Shown one piece after another: positions 1 to 8,478 of a stretch of DNA of 64,000 bases; positions within the stretch are counted from its first letter, which is position 1, and every line of letters begins with the position of its first letter. The notes under the pieces were generated by a model. That model searched no databases and had not been told where the DNA came from. It saw only the letters and a list, made by a program, of their open reading frames with translations. A program made the translations under genes and the position numbers. Source of the DNA: JAAYYY01 sp964579295 (lineage in GTDB: Bacteria > Chloroflexota > Anaerolineae > Promineifilales > Promineifilaceae); NCBI GenBank assembly GCA_964579295.1, contig CAZOGK010000003.1, forward strand, positions 62,001-126,000. The letters run 5' to 3'.

Positions 1-1356
1 TTCCAGCAGGGCTGCGGCCTGTGCTAGCTGCGACCGCAGAAGAGCTTCGTGTTCGGCCTGCGCCCCGCCGCGGTCGCCGCGGCGTCCTGTTGAGACCGCT
101 TCTGCGAGCCGGCGCCATAGCAGCTGCTCTTCCAGAGCGGCGCTCTCCAGGCGCGCTGCCTCAAGCTGCGCTTCCAGCCGTTCGCTGCGCGCCTGCAGGT
201 CGGCCAGCCCCTGGCGCTCGCTGTCGGGTATGATGCGCGTCGCCTCTTCCATGCGCAGCCGCTCCAGATCGCGCCTTAGCTCGTCGCGTTCCTGTTCCGC
301 CGTGTTGAGCCGTTCGCTCAGGGCGCTGTTCAGGCCACGCATCTTTTCCAGCTTCTTCTGTATCGGCTCCAGATGATGCTCCAGCTCGGCGACGCGCTGC
401 TGCGAGGCATCGGCCAGCTCCTGCCAGCGCAGCTGAGCTTCCTCCTGCTCCACGTTGCGCTGCACGCTAACCTGCAGCGCTGCCTCCAGGTTCTGCACCC
501 GCGCCGTGAGCTGTTCCACCGGGGCAAAGGTCGCGGACATCTCCTGCTGCAGCGCCTCGTTTTCCTGCAGAAGCTGGTCCGCCTGCGCCCGCGCTGCGGC
601 CAGATCTTGCTCGATAGCGCGCAGGGCGGCGACCCGCTGTTGCAGCAACGAGCGCACGCCGTCCAGCTCCTGCCCCCGGCGGCTGTAATCCGCTTCGAGG
701 CTGCTCAACCTGTCCGCCAGCTCCTGGCGCAGGGCCATGCTCTGCTCAAGGTCCGCCTCGGCTGCGGCGTGGGCCGCTTCCACTTCCTGCAGGCGCGCCC
801 GCGTCGCGCCGGCTGCCTCGTCTACGCGCTGCTCAAAGGCATGCTCCAGCTCCTTGCGCGCCAGCAGCGCGGCCGCCAGCTCTGCCCGAAAAAGGTGTAG
901 TAGGGCCAGCCAGTCCGGCCGGCCGCGCTCGGCTACCCACTCCTGTCGCAGCGACGCCGGCAGCAGTTGCTCCTCAGATGCGACATCCGTCATGGCAGGC
1001 TCGGGGATGGCAGCCTCGCGGTTGGCGCGCAGGCTGCGGCATTCTTCCACTCCCATGGTTTGCACCCAGCCGCTGATGCGGCCGCCGCCCTCGACCGTGA
1101 TCCTCGCCGTATAGACATCGCCGGCTATCTGCCCGCCGGCGGCCACATGCACGACCTCTGCCAGGACTGTTCCTACCAGGAGACCTTCGACCAGTAGCTC
1201 AGGCGTGCGGACGTTACCGGCCGCAGCCGCGCCGGCAGCAACCCGTACCGCTCTGCTCTCGTCGATGTCGCCTGTATGACAGCCCTTTATCTGCAGGGTC
1301 CGGGCGCCGCGCCGGAACAGTGCTTTGAAGAGGCCGCTTTCTCCTTCTGAGGTCAC
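1..1356 (-). CDS. Bactofilin-like protein with long coiled coil (C-terminus off left edge)
   Basis: A GTG at 1356 opens 452 codons on the minus strand that run without a stop off the left edge. Residues ~45-100 carry short Gly/Val-rich repeats (LVEGLLVGTV, GGQIAGDV, GGGRISGW) like the beta-helix of bactofilin (DUF583) polymer-forming proteins. From ~150 onward the protein is almost entirely Ala/Glu/Leu/Gln/Arg heptads, i.e. a long coiled coil. Bactofilins are cytoskeletal scaffolds acting at the inner face of the membrane, and a shape or polarity role here is inference. The start has a short-spaced AGGAGA. The plus-strand frames opposite this gene are shadows. Coding status is fairly sure, the bactofilin match moderate. 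Confidence 0.75.
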   Translation of the reverse strand, partial: MTSEGESGLFKALFRRGARTLQIKGCHTGDIDESRAVRVAAGAAAAGNVRTPELLVEGLLVGTVLAEVVHVAAGGQIAGDVYTARITVEGGGRISGWVQTMGVEECRSLRANREAAIPEPAMTDVASEEQLLPASLRQEWVAERGRPDWLALLHLFRAELAAALLARKELEHAFEQRVDEAAGATRARLQEVEAAHAAAEADLEQSMALRQELADRLSSLEADYSRRGQELDGVRSLLQQRVAALRAIEQDLAAARAQADQLLQENEALQQEMSATFAPVEQLTARVQNLEAALQVSVQRNVEQEEAQLRWQELADASQQRVAELEHHLEPIQKKLEKMRGLNSALSERLNTAEQERDELRRDLERLRMEEATRIIPDSERQGLADLQARSERLEAQLEAARLESAALEEQLLWRRLAEAVSTGRRGDRGGAQAEHEALLRSQLAQAAALLE

Positions 1357-1595
1357 CTCTCTCCTACTTCCATAGCCGGCCCCCCATCGTCCTGCCACGT
1401 TCGCCGGGGCGGCCACTTGCCAGCCTTTGCCCCCGGCGCGCCGCCGCATCACGATTCAGGGTGAATTGTAGCGGCAACGGCACGAGTGCGCATCCGTCCG
1501 CTGCATTTCCATCGCGTTTTAGCGGATATCAGCTACAATTGCCCGCGTAACAGTATGTCAGGGGCTATCTTGTCTGTTTACAGTCTGCTACACTT

Positions 1596-3569
1596 ATGGC
1601 CATGAACGGGAAGATCCGCGCGGTCTGGGCGGTAATCACCATTCTCAGCCTGCTTGCCTTTATTGTGAAAGGCGCCGTTCTCTATGCGGCGCCCACTCCG
1701 CCCCTGCTATCCAGCCAGGGGACTATCACGGGCCCGGTTGAGCTAGAAATCACCCTTGAGCCTGCCGTCGCCCGCCCGCGCGACCCGGTGCATCTCGAAG
1801 TCGTTCTGACCAATCGCCAGGCAAGCGCGGCTGCGCCCGAGCTGAACTTGCGGCTGCCTGCCTCCCTGGCGCCGCGCAGCGACCGGCTACCCGCGGGCAC
1901 GACCTATAACTTCCAGAGCCACGTTCTCTCCTGGATGCCCTTGCTTCCCGGCGAGGCGACGGCCCGGCTTGAGCTGGATTTCACGGCCAGCGTGGCCGAT
2001 ATCCTGCAGCCGGCGCAGGCGGTTGAGGCTGTGCTGCGCCATAATGGGCTGGAGCAATCGACCAGGGTCGACTTCTGGGTCGGCCTGCCGCCGGAGGTCA
2101 GTGTAAGCGCCTCGCCGGCAGTGGTCGCCGTCGGCGCGCCGGTGCAACTCAGGGCGCTGACCGGGGGCTCGGGTCCGTTTACGCAGAGCTGGGAGCTGGG
2201 CGATGGGCGCCAGCTAAACGCCCAGGATCCACAGGTCGTCTTTGGCAGCCCGGGCAATTATCGGGTGACCGTGCGCGTGTCCAACCCGCTTTCCAGCGCT
2301 ATGGCGTCGGCCGGGATTACGGTTGTGGCTGCGCCCACGGCCGCCTTCGCCCTGGAGGATGAGCTGCCGATCGTCGCCCAGGTCGTCCAGTTCCGCAACC
2401 AGAGCGGCGGCCTGCAGCCGCAGAGCTATTCCTGGGATTTCGGCGACGGAACCACGTCAACAGAAGCCAACCCGGCGCACGCCTACCGGGCCCCAGGGGT
2501 CTATACAGTACGGCTGCAGGTCGACAGTGAGCACGGCACGGCCGAGACCAGCCGCACCGTTCAGGTCGGCGTCGGGCCCGTGCTTGATTTCGTCATTGCC
2601 AGCAGCGCCCGCACCGGGCAGATTATCACCGGGCAGGCCTTTACCGACGACACGGTGACCGCCCTCCACTGGGATATGGGCGATGGCCGCCAGTATGAAG
2701 GCGGCGCGGTCGAGCACAGCTATTATCGTAGCGGCGATTACCTGGTCACTTTGCGCGGCAGCAACGAGTTTGGCGCACATGAAGTGAGTCATTGGGTACA
2801 CGTCGAGGCCGGGGACTACTTTGTCTACCTGCCGCTGCTGTCAAGCGAGATCTTTTCCGATGTGCTGGCAGCCCCGTTCACCCTTCCGGCCGATGCCATT
2901 CTGAGCCAGGAACTCTCCCTGGCCGCGACGCCGCCGGCCGAGGTGAGTGCGCCCGCCGAGGTGAGTGCGCCCGCCGAGGCGAGTGCGCCCGCCGAGGCGG
3001 GTGTGCCCGCCCCACCACCTGCCCTCCCCGGCGCCGTCGAGCCCGGCGGCGCGGCCGCCGGTGAACCGCTCGCGCAGCCGGGCGATCCGGCGGCGGTGCA
3101 GCCCATTGTGCTGCCAGAACAATCGCCGCTGTCGCCGCAGGCATCCCAGGCAGAGCAGCTATTATGGTACATCAATGAGGCGCGGCGGCTGCATAATTTG
3201 CATCCGCTGAGCTACAGCTACGAGCTGTCTATTGCGGCGCAAATGCACACGGAAGATATCGCCGCCAACGTGGGGCTGCTGCATCAGGGTTCAGACGGCT
3301 CCACGCCCGTGCAGCGCCAGCTGCGCTATGGCTACCAGGGTTTTTACGGCGGCGAAGCGGTCGCCTGGGGTTGGGAGAGCCCTGTTCCGGTGGTTGAGTT
3401 CTGGGTCAACAGCCCGCCCCACCGCGTTCTCATCCTCGATCCCCACATCCGGGAAGTGGGCGTCGGTTACTTTGCCGACGGGCGTGCGCCCAATATCTGG
3501 TACTGGACGGCGGAGTTTGGCTACCTGCCCGGTACAGAACCGGCGCTGATAACGCCCGGCTCGCCCTGA
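1596..3569 (+). CDS. Secreted or membrane-anchored PKD-domain protein with C-terminal CAP/SCP domain
   Basis: 657 residues. Residues 10-32 are a hydrophobic signal or anchor, followed by a beta-rich region. Three PKD-type repeats follow (about 165-245, 246-325, 330-405), each with the WELGDG, WDFGDG or WDMGDG signature and a later YRVTV-type strand. A Pro/Ala/Glu linker containing a tandem repeat (about 450-510) leads to a CAP/SCP (SCP-PR1-like) domain at about 530-645, with conserved His (MHTED), Glu (GGEAVAWG) and His (PPHR). CAP domains with PKD repeats are extracellular, and the molecular role is not known. Two start codons are possible (1596, 1602). An extended -10-like TGCTACACT ends at 1594, so a very short leader is possible. 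It is single-cistron and divergent from the gene on the left. Confidence 0.85.
   Translation: MAMNGKIRAVWAVITILSLLAFIVKGAVLYAAPTPPLLSSQGTITGPVELEITLEPAVARPRDPVHLEVVLTNRQASAAAPELNLRLPASLAPRSDRLPAGTTYNFQSHVLSWMPLLPGEATARLELDFTASVADILQPAQAVEAVLRHNGLEQSTRVDFWVGLPPEVSVSASPAVVAVGAPVQLRALTGGSGPFTQSWELGDGRQLNAQDPQVVFGSPGNYRVTVRVSNPLSSAMASAGITVVAAPTAAFALEDELPIVAQVVQFRNQSGGLQPQSYSWDFGDGTTSTEANPAHAYRAPGVYTVRLQVDSEHGTAETSRTVQVGVGPVLDFVIASSARTGQIITGQAFTDDTVTALHWDMGDGRQYEGGAVEHSYYRSGDYLVTLRGSNEFGAHEVSHWVHVEAGDYFVYLPLLSSEIFSDVLAAPFTLPADAILSQELSLAATPPAEVSAPAEVSAPAEASAPAEAGVPAPPPALPGAVEPGGAAAGEPLAQPGDPAAVQPIVLPEQSPLSPQASQAEQLLWYINEARRLHNLHPLSYSYELSIAAQMHTEDIAANVGLLHQGSDGSTPVQRQLRYGYQGFYGGEAVAWGWESPVPVVEFWVNSPPHRVLILDPHIREVGVGYFADGRAPNIWYWTAEFGYLPGTEPALITPGSP
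2937..3008 (+). repeat. Four tandem 18-bp units coding for a Pro/Ala/Glu linker
   Basis: Four consecutive 18-bp units of the form GCCGAGGTGAGTGCGCCC lie in frame inside the PKD-CAP gene. Units 1 and 2 are identical, and 3 and 4 differ by single or few bases. They encode A-E-V/A-S/G-A/V-P repeats linking the PKD and CAP domains. Such perfect units are prone to copy-number change. Confidence 0.9.
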
Positions 3570-3579
3570 GGCGGTAGCC

Positions 3580-3609
3580 AAAGAAAAGAGCCTCCCCGCA
3601 GGGAGGCTC
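3580..3609 (-). terminator. Intrinsic terminator of the GTPase gene at 3632-4966
   Basis: GAGCCTCCC (3588-3596), a 4-nt loop and GGGAGGCTC (3601-3609) form a perfect 9-bp stem. On the minus strand it is followed by TTTTCTTT, so it terminates the leftward gene that stops at 3632. On the plus strand there is no T tract. Confidence 0.85.
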
Positions 3610-3631
3610 GGCAACGACGGGGAACGGGGGT

Positions 3632-4966
3632 CTATCCCTTCAGCTTGCGCCTGAGGATTTCCTTGAGATCGGGCTGGCCGATCACCTGCAGGGAGTAGCG
3701 CACGCGCTGCGACGGCTTTTCGATGTCGATCAGCCGTGCCAGATCGATAGGCGTGGCGATGAGCACCATGTCGGCGGGGGTGCTATTCACCGTCTCCTCC
3801 AGATCGCGGATCTGGGCATCGCCATAGCCCATTGCCGGCAGGATGCCGCGCGCGTTGGGATAGTTGGCAAAGGTGGCAGCAATCGACCTGACGGCGTACG
3901 GGGCCGGATCGACAATCTCGGCTGCATCGAAGTAGTTGGCCGCCACGTAGCCCGCGCCGTAGTTCATCTCGCCGTGAGTCAGCGTCGGCCCATCCTCAAT
4001 AACCAAGACGCGTTTGCCGCGGATGGCATCCGGGTCGTCCACGGCAATGGGCGAGGCGGCGCGCACAATGGCTGCGTGGCCATTGACGGTGCGCGCGTTT
4101 TGCTGCACGGCTACCACGTTCGCATTGTCAGCCGTGTCCACCTTGTTGATGACAATAACGTCGGCCATACGCAGGTTAGTTTCACCCGGATGGTAGCGTA
4201 GCTCGTGGCCCGGCCGGTGGGGATCGGCGACGACGATATGCAGGTCTGGCTTATAAAAGGGCAGATCGTTGTTGCCGCCGTCCCAGACAATCACGTCGGC
4301 TTCTTCTTCGGCGGCTTCCAGAATACGATGGTAGTCAACGCCGGCGTAGATGACCGCCCCAATATCGACATAGGGCTCGTACTCCTCCCGCTCTTCGATG
4401 GTGCACTGGTGACGGTCCAGATCCTCGTGCGTGGCAAAGCGCTGCACGGCCTGCTGTTCCAGGTTGCCGTAGGGCATGGGATGGCGCACGGCGACCACGC
4501 GCTCGAAGCCCATCTCCTGCAGGGCACCGACGACATAGCGCGAAGTCTGGCTCTTGCCGCTGCCGGTGCGCACGGCGTTGATAGAGACCACCGGCTTTGA
4601 CGAGGGCAGCATCATCTGCTTGGGACCCATCAGAGAGAAGTTGGCGCCGGCAGCCAGCACGCGAGAGGCAAGATGCATGACGTATTCGTGCGACACGTCG
4701 GAGTAGGAGAAGTAGACCTCGTCTATGGCTTTGTCGCCGATCAACTGATCGAGGTCGGCTTCCGGGAAAATGGGGATACCTTCGGGATAGAGGTCGCCCG
4801 CCAGCGCAGCCGGGTAGAGGCGGCCTTCAATGTTGGGGATCTGAGTTGCCGTAAACGCGACGACATGAACGTGGGGGTTATGGCGAAAGGCGCTATTAAA
4901 ATCGTGAAAGTCACGGCCGGCAGCTCCGGCGATAAGCACTCTCTTTCGCTCGTTATCCGAATCCAT
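3632..4966 (-). CDS. Cyclic 2,3-diphosphoglycerate synthetase-like GTPase
   Basis: 444 residues resembling the family that includes archaeal cyclic 2,3-diphosphoglycerate synthetase. The N-terminal ~120 residues form a Rossmann-like domain (VLIAGAAGRDFHDFN). A P-loop-type NTPase follows, with AVRTGSGKSQTSR (about 132-144), a DGGNNDLPF segment and NKVD (a G4-type guanine-recognition motif). The family is widespread in bacteria, where its substrate is mostly untested, so cyclic-DPG synthesis is only a family-level suggestion. It is monocistronic, with its own terminator at 3580-3609. The upstream region holds TGGTAAGAT (extended -10-like) on the minus strand around 5026-5034. Confidence 0.8.
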   Translation of the reverse strand: MDSDNERKRVLIAGAAGRDFHDFNSAFRHNPHVHVVAFTATQIPNIEGRLYPAALAGDLYPEGIPIFPEADLDQLIGDKAIDEVYFSYSDVSHEYVMHLASRVLAAGANFSLMGPKQMMLPSSKPVVSINAVRTGSGKSQTSRYVVGALQEMGFERVVAVRHPMPYGNLEQQAVQRFATHEDLDRHQCTIEEREEYEPYVDIGAVIYAGVDYHRILEAAEEEADVIVWDGGNNDLPFYKPDLHIVVADPHRPGHELRYHPGETNLRMADVIVINKVDTADNANVVAVQQNARTVNGHAAIVRAASPIAVDDPDAIRGKRVLVIEDGPTLTHGEMNYGAGYVAANYFDAAEIVDPAPYAVRSIAATFANYPNARGILPAMGYGDAQIRDLEETVNSTPADMVLIATPIDLARLIDIEKPSQRVRYSLQVIGQPDLKEILRRKLKG

Positions 4967-5198
4967 TGTATCTCCTTCGTTGTTGCTGTCTTGCTAAACT
5001 CCGCCACTGGCAGGGTGCCGACGTTATCTTACCAGAATTGCGCGCCTGGTCCACTACGTTCTCCCTGGCACACGGGTAGCCAGACAGCCGGCACGCAGCT
5101 TCACGGACCCGCCGCCATGCGCCCCGCTCACCCTGTTCTTAAGCCCGAAACCGCTTTTGCGCCCCAGTTTGCGGCACGGCACACCGTAAAGGCGTGAA

Positions 5199-5257
5199 GA
5201 TTATGTTTATCTGTTGATATTATGAAAAGCAATGTTATAATGCAGGATAACATAATC
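5199..5257. promoter_or_regulatory. Inverted repeat flanking the xer-pnp promoter
   Basis: GATTATGTTTATC (5199-5211) and GATAACATAATC (5246-5257) are reverse complements except for one extra T. They bracket the core promoter at 5214-5241. The placement fits two operator half-sites for a regulator, or sites that loop around RNA polymerase. No regulator gene adjoins. Confidence 0.5.
5214..5241 (+). promoter_or_regulatory. Promoter of the recombinase-PNP operon
   Basis: TTGATA (5214-5219), a 16-bp spacer and a perfect TATAAT (5236-5241) lie about 95 bases before the recombinase start, in the AT-rich island of the spacer. Confidence 0.7.
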
Positions 5258-5336
5258 TATACACACAGCCTCACCTTGTTACTATACGCAATTCACGGTA
5301 TGGCTGGCTTTTCCAGCGCCACAGGAGTTGCCGGCA

Positions 5337-6197
5337 ATGAAGGAACAGATTTTCGCCTTCTTAGACTATCTGAAGGACGAATACAACTACTCAGAAAACA
5401 CAACGGCCGCTTACAAGAATGACTTAAGCCAGTTCTACCGCTACTTTGAGCGCCAGCATCCAGCTGTCCATAGCTGGCATCAGGTAACCGAGCCGCACGT
5501 CGGCGATTACGTTCGCTATATGAAAGAACAGCCTTATGCCTCCTCCTCGGTGGCGCGTAAGGTTGCCGCAATCAAATCCTTCTTCCATTTTCTCTTCGCC
5601 CGCGAGCTGATTACCGACGACCCCACCACAGAGATCGACTCGCCCAAAGTGAAGAAGCGGCTGCCGCGCACCCTTAGCTCAGACGATGTGAATAATCTGC
5701 TGTTGGCGCCGGCCCGCAGCCGCAGCCCCAAAACCCTTCGCGATTTGGCGCTGCTGCACCTGCTTTACGCCACGGGTATGCGTGTGACCGAAGTCGTTTC
5801 TCTGCAGGTTGGCGACCTTGACCTCGACGAGTCAGTGCTCTATTGTCCAGGCAAGGATGGGCAGGTTCGGCGTCTGCCCTTCGACGCCGAAACCCGCGCC
5901 ATTCTCACCGATTACCTGGAACATGGGCGGCCATATCTGACCAAGGAGTCGAGCGAGCCCGCCCTCTTTCTCAACCACCGTGGCCGGCAGTTGACGCGCC
6001 AGGGCCTCTGGCTGATTATCAAGGCGTATGCCCGGGAAGCCAGCCTGAGCGCGGAGGTCACGCCGCACACGCTGCGCCACAGCTTCGCCGCTCACAAGCT
6101 CGAGAGCGGCGCCGACCTGCAGCGTGTACAGCAGCTGCTGGGCCACGCCAACATCTCCACCACTCAGGTCTACACGCAAATCGCCGAAGAGGAGTAA
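5337..6197 (+). CDS. xerD: Tyrosine recombinase XerC/XerD family
   Basis: 286 residues from the ATG at 5337, which has AGGAG nine bases upstream; a TTG at 5328 is too close to that site. The N-terminal ~95 residues are a SAM-like core-binding domain. The C-terminal catalytic domain shows the full active-site set: Arg in ATGMRVTEV, Lys in GKDGQVRR, His-x-x-Arg in HTLRHSF, His in LLGHANIS and the nucleophile Tyr in TQVYTQI. Length and the lack of accessory domains fit chromosome-dimer-resolving Xer enzymes rather than a phage integrase. XerC versus XerD cannot be settled here. It is the first gene of an operon, and its stop overlaps the ribosome-binding site of the next gene. Confidence 0.9.
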   Translation: MKEQIFAFLDYLKDEYNYSENTTAAYKNDLSQFYRYFERQHPAVHSWHQVTEPHVGDYVRYMKEQPYASSSVARKVAAIKSFFHFLFARELITDDPTTEIDSPKVKKRLPRTLSSDDVNNLLLAPARSRSPKTLRDLALLHLLYATGMRVTEVVSLQVGDLDLDESVLYCPGKDGQVRRLPFDAETRAILTDYLEHGRPYLTKESSEPALFLNHRGRQLTRQGLWLIIKAYAREASLSAEVTPHTLRHSFAAHKLESGADLQRVQQLLGHANISTTQVYTQIAEEE

Positions 6198-6204
6198 CGC
6201 CCTT

Positions 6205-7050
6205 ATGCCCGACTTCATCAGTCGTGAGCAGATTCAGGAAGCGGCTGCCTTCGTGCGCCAGCGCTCCCAGCAGCAGCCGAAAATTGCCCTCGTCCTCGGC
6301 TCTGGCCTCAGCGGCCTGGCCGAAGCCGTGACCGGCGCCGACGTTATCCCCTACGAAGAGATCCCGTTCTGGCCCGCTTCCACCGTGCACGGGCACAGCG
6401 GCCGCCTGCTGATCGGCGACCTCGAAGGGCAGACGGTGCTCGTGCAGCAAGGCCGCGCCCACTTCTACGAGGGCTATAGCGCGGCGCAAATTACGCTGCC
6501 GGTGCGCGTCATGCAGGCGCTGGGTATTGCGACACTGGTCGTGACCAACGCGGCCGGCGGCCTGAATCCCGATTACGCCGCCGGCGACCTGATGCTGATC
6601 CGCGACCACCTCAACCTCCCGGGCCTGGCCGGCAGCAATCCACTGCGCGGTCCCAATGACGACAGTGCCGGTCCGCGCTTTCCTGACATGACCTATCCGT
6701 ATGATGTTGCGCTGCGCCGGCTGGCGCAGGATGTAGCAGCCGAGGAAGGCGTCCCGCTGCGCGAGGGTGTCTATGCCTTTGTCGGTGGTCCCAGCTACGA
6801 AACGCCGGCCGAGCTGCGTCTGCTGCGCACTGTCGGCGCCGATGCTGTCGGCATGTCCACCGTTCCCGAGGTCGTCGTGGCCCGCCACGGCGGGATGCGC
6901 GTGTTGGGAATTTCTACGATAACCAACATCGCCACACCCGATCCCCAGCCGGGCGCGACGACGACCCACGAAGAGGTGCTGGAAGTGGGCGCGCTGGTCG
7001 TGCCCCGTCTCACCCGCCTGCTCCACGCCCTCCTGCGCCGCATCAACTAG
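6205..7050 (+). CDS. punA: Purine nucleoside phosphorylase (trimeric family)
   Basis: 281 residues starting at the ATG at 6205, with AAGAGGAG upstream overlapping the recombinase stop. It phosphorolyses purine nucleosides to base and (deoxy)ribose-1-phosphate in purine salvage. Family signatures in order: phosphate loop LGSGLSGLA, HGHSG, GRAHFYEGY, TNAAGGLN, GGPSYETPAE and GMSTVPEV with TNIATP near the end. These place it in the low-molecular-mass trimeric class (inosine/guanosine type) rather than the hexameric DeoD class. It is co-transcribed with the recombinase (7-bp gap) and probably with the membrane protein that follows. Confidence 0.92.
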   Translation: MPDFISREQIQEAAAFVRQRSQQQPKIALVLGSGLSGLAEAVTGADVIPYEEIPFWPASTVHGHSGRLLIGDLEGQTVLVQQGRAHFYEGYSAAQITLPVRVMQALGIATLVVTNAAGGLNPDYAAGDLMLIRDHLNLPGLAGSNPLRGPNDDSAGPRFPDMTYPYDVALRRLAQDVAAEEGVPLREGVYAFVGGPSYETPAELRLLRTVGADAVGMSTVPEVVVARHGGMRVLGISTITNIATPDPQPGATTTHEEVLEVGALVVPRLTRLLHALLRRIN

Positions 7051-7069
7051 AGCGCACGCAGGGCCGCGC

Positions 7070-7882
7070 ATGGAGCCAATTTACGTCTTCCTGATCCGCA
7101 ACGACGTCTGGATATATATGCTGACCGCCCTCGGTCTCGTCTGGTTTGGCGCCGAGCTGCTGCGCACGGCCGGCACGGCCCGGCGCGCCGTCTTTGGGCT
7201 GGAGCGGGAAACGGCGCTGCGCGCGCGTAATCGCTCGCTGCTCATTGTCACGGCCCTGGCGACGATTGTCCTGGCCGTCACCTACGTGAACCAGCAGATT
7301 GCTCCCACCCTGCCTCCTACGCTGCTGCGGGAGCCGACGCCGACGCCAGACCCATTGTCCCTGCCGGCCGTCCCCCTGCCCGGCGCCGGGACCGGGCCGG
7401 CGGAGGCCAGCCCCACGTCGCCGGTGGCGGCGCCGACGGTGACGCTGCCCGGCGGCGAGGTGTTGGGCACGGAAGCGGCGAGCACACCAGTGGTGCCGCC
7501 GGCGGAAGGCACGCCCGTCACGCCGTCGCCTGGGGCCGGCGCGACGCTGCCGCCCCGCGTCGCCAGCTGCGCCCCTTCCGCCAACATCTTGGAGCCGCGC
7601 AACGGCACACAGGTGCGCGGCATCCTCAATGTCTTCGGCAATGCCGACACGCCTGACTTCGGCTCCTACGAGCTGGAGATTAGCGGCCCGCAGACCAATG
7701 GCCGCTGGGCCTCGCTGCTGGGGCGCTCCATTCCGCAGACGGTGCGCGAGGGCTTTCTGGGCGGCAATATCAACCTGACGCAGTGGCAATCAGGCGCTTA
7801 TCTGGTCCGCCTGACGGTAGCCGACGACCAGGGCAACATCACTCACCAGTGCGCGGTGGATATCAATCTCGTCAACGACTGA
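7070..7882 (+). CDS. Two-TM membrane protein with Pro/Thr linker and C-terminal Ig-like domain
   Basis: 270 residues. Two hydrophobic segments (about 12-32 and 62-82) are followed by a 90-residue low-complexity Pro/Thr/Ala linker. A compact C-terminal beta-rich domain (about 163-270) carries NILEPRNGTQVRG, YELEISGPQTNGRW and YLVRLTVADDQGN, which looks like an Ig/fibronectin-like fold exposed outside the cell with two cysteines (SCAPS, HQCAV). It lies 19 bp after the phosphorylase. I do not recognise a named family, and a surface-binding role is only inferred from architecture. Confidence 0.8.
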   Translation: MEPIYVFLIRNDVWIYMLTALGLVWFGAELLRTAGTARRAVFGLERETALRARNRSLLIVTALATIVLAVTYVNQQIAPTLPPTLLREPTPTPDPLSLPAVPLPGAGTGPAEASPTSPVAAPTVTLPGGEVLGTEAASTPVVPPAEGTPVTPSPGAGATLPPRVASCAPSANILEPRNGTQVRGILNVFGNADTPDFGSYELEISGPQTNGRWASLLGRSIPQTVREGFLGGNINLTQWQSGAYLVRLTVADDQGNITHQCAVDINLVND

Positions 7883-7888
7883 GGAGCG

Positions 7889-8464
7889 TCACTCCTCTTC
7901 GTCGTCCAGGTCAGCCCGCTCGTAGAACTGCAGCGTCGTGTTGCCGTAGCTGCGCTCGTCGTAGAGGGCCAGACCCGTCAGGTTCAGCGCAACGATTTCG
8001 CGCGGGTCAAGCTGAACGACGACAATGCCGGCTTCGGTCAGAAAGCGCGCCGGCCGCTGGTCGATAATCTCCACGACCTCTTGCCACAGCTCCCTATACT
8101 GCGGCGGCGCGACGAAGATCAGGTCAAAGGGCTCAAACTGCTCGCCGCGCAGGTAGGTGAACGCTTCCGTGCGCATCACCGTCGCTCCCTCGGTTAGCTG
8201 GGTGTGCTTTAGATTACGGTGGATCGTGGCGATGGCCTCGCGCGCCATGTCGATGAAGACGACCTGGCGCGCGCCGCGGCTGAGCGCCTCGATGCCCACC
8301 TGGCCCGTGCCGGCAAAGAGATCAAGCCAGCGCGTGCCCGGCACGAAAAACGGTCCTAGCAGATTAAACAGGTTCTCCTTGATCCGATCCTGAATCGGCC
8401 GCGTCTTGTCTCCTGGCACCGGCGCCAGCTTGCGCCCCTTTGCCCGGCCGCTGATCACGCGCAT
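7889..8464 (-). CDS. rsmD: 16S rRNA (guanine966-N2)-methyltransferase RsmD
   Basis: 191 residues from the ATG at 8464, preceded by GAGGAGAG on the minus strand. It starts MRVISGRAKGRKL, the usual RsmD opening. SAM-binding motif I is WLDLFAGTGQVGIEAL. The catalytic motif, D/N-PPY in many relatives, reads FVAPPQY here, a variant known in part of the family. It methylates G966 of 16S rRNA during 30S assembly. It sits 14 bp downstream of the large membrane protein and so is probably its operon partner. The C-terminus is acidic (DLDDEEE). Confidence 0.9.
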   Translation of the reverse strand: MRVISGRAKGRKLAPVPGDKTRPIQDRIKENLFNLLGPFFVPGTRWLDLFAGTGQVGIEALSRGARQVVFIDMAREAIATIHRNLKHTQLTEGATVMRTEAFTYLRGEQFEPFDLIFVAPPQYRELWQEVVEIIDQRPARFLTEAGIVVVQLDPREIVALNLTGLALYDERSYGNTTLQFYERADLDDEEE

Positions 8465-8478
8465 TTCGTCTCTCCTCG

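Larger units (their letters stand above)
4967..5336. other. Intergenic region between divergent GTPase and recombinase genes
   Basis: 370 bases without a convincing gene. The left half is ordinary GC-rich spacer carrying the minus-strand gene's 5' end. The right half (5195-5275) is unusually AT-rich and holds a promoter and an inverted repeat listed separately. Confidence 0.7.

Noticed and set aside
373..1197. Several overlapping plus-strand frames at the left edge
   Set aside because: They lie opposite the minus-strand bactofilin/coiled-coil gene, whose heptad pattern and continuous frame are far more protein-like.
1465..1539. TACAAT hexamers on opposite strands (minus 1470-1465, plus 1534-1539) between divergent genes
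   Set aside because: Neither has a recognisable -35 at 16-18 bp, so I do not call them promoters.
5337..6197. Xer-type recombinase as a sign of a mobile element
   Set aside because: Neighbours are housekeeping genes, there are no flanking direct repeats, tRNA integration site or phage genes, and length fits a chromosomal Xer protein.
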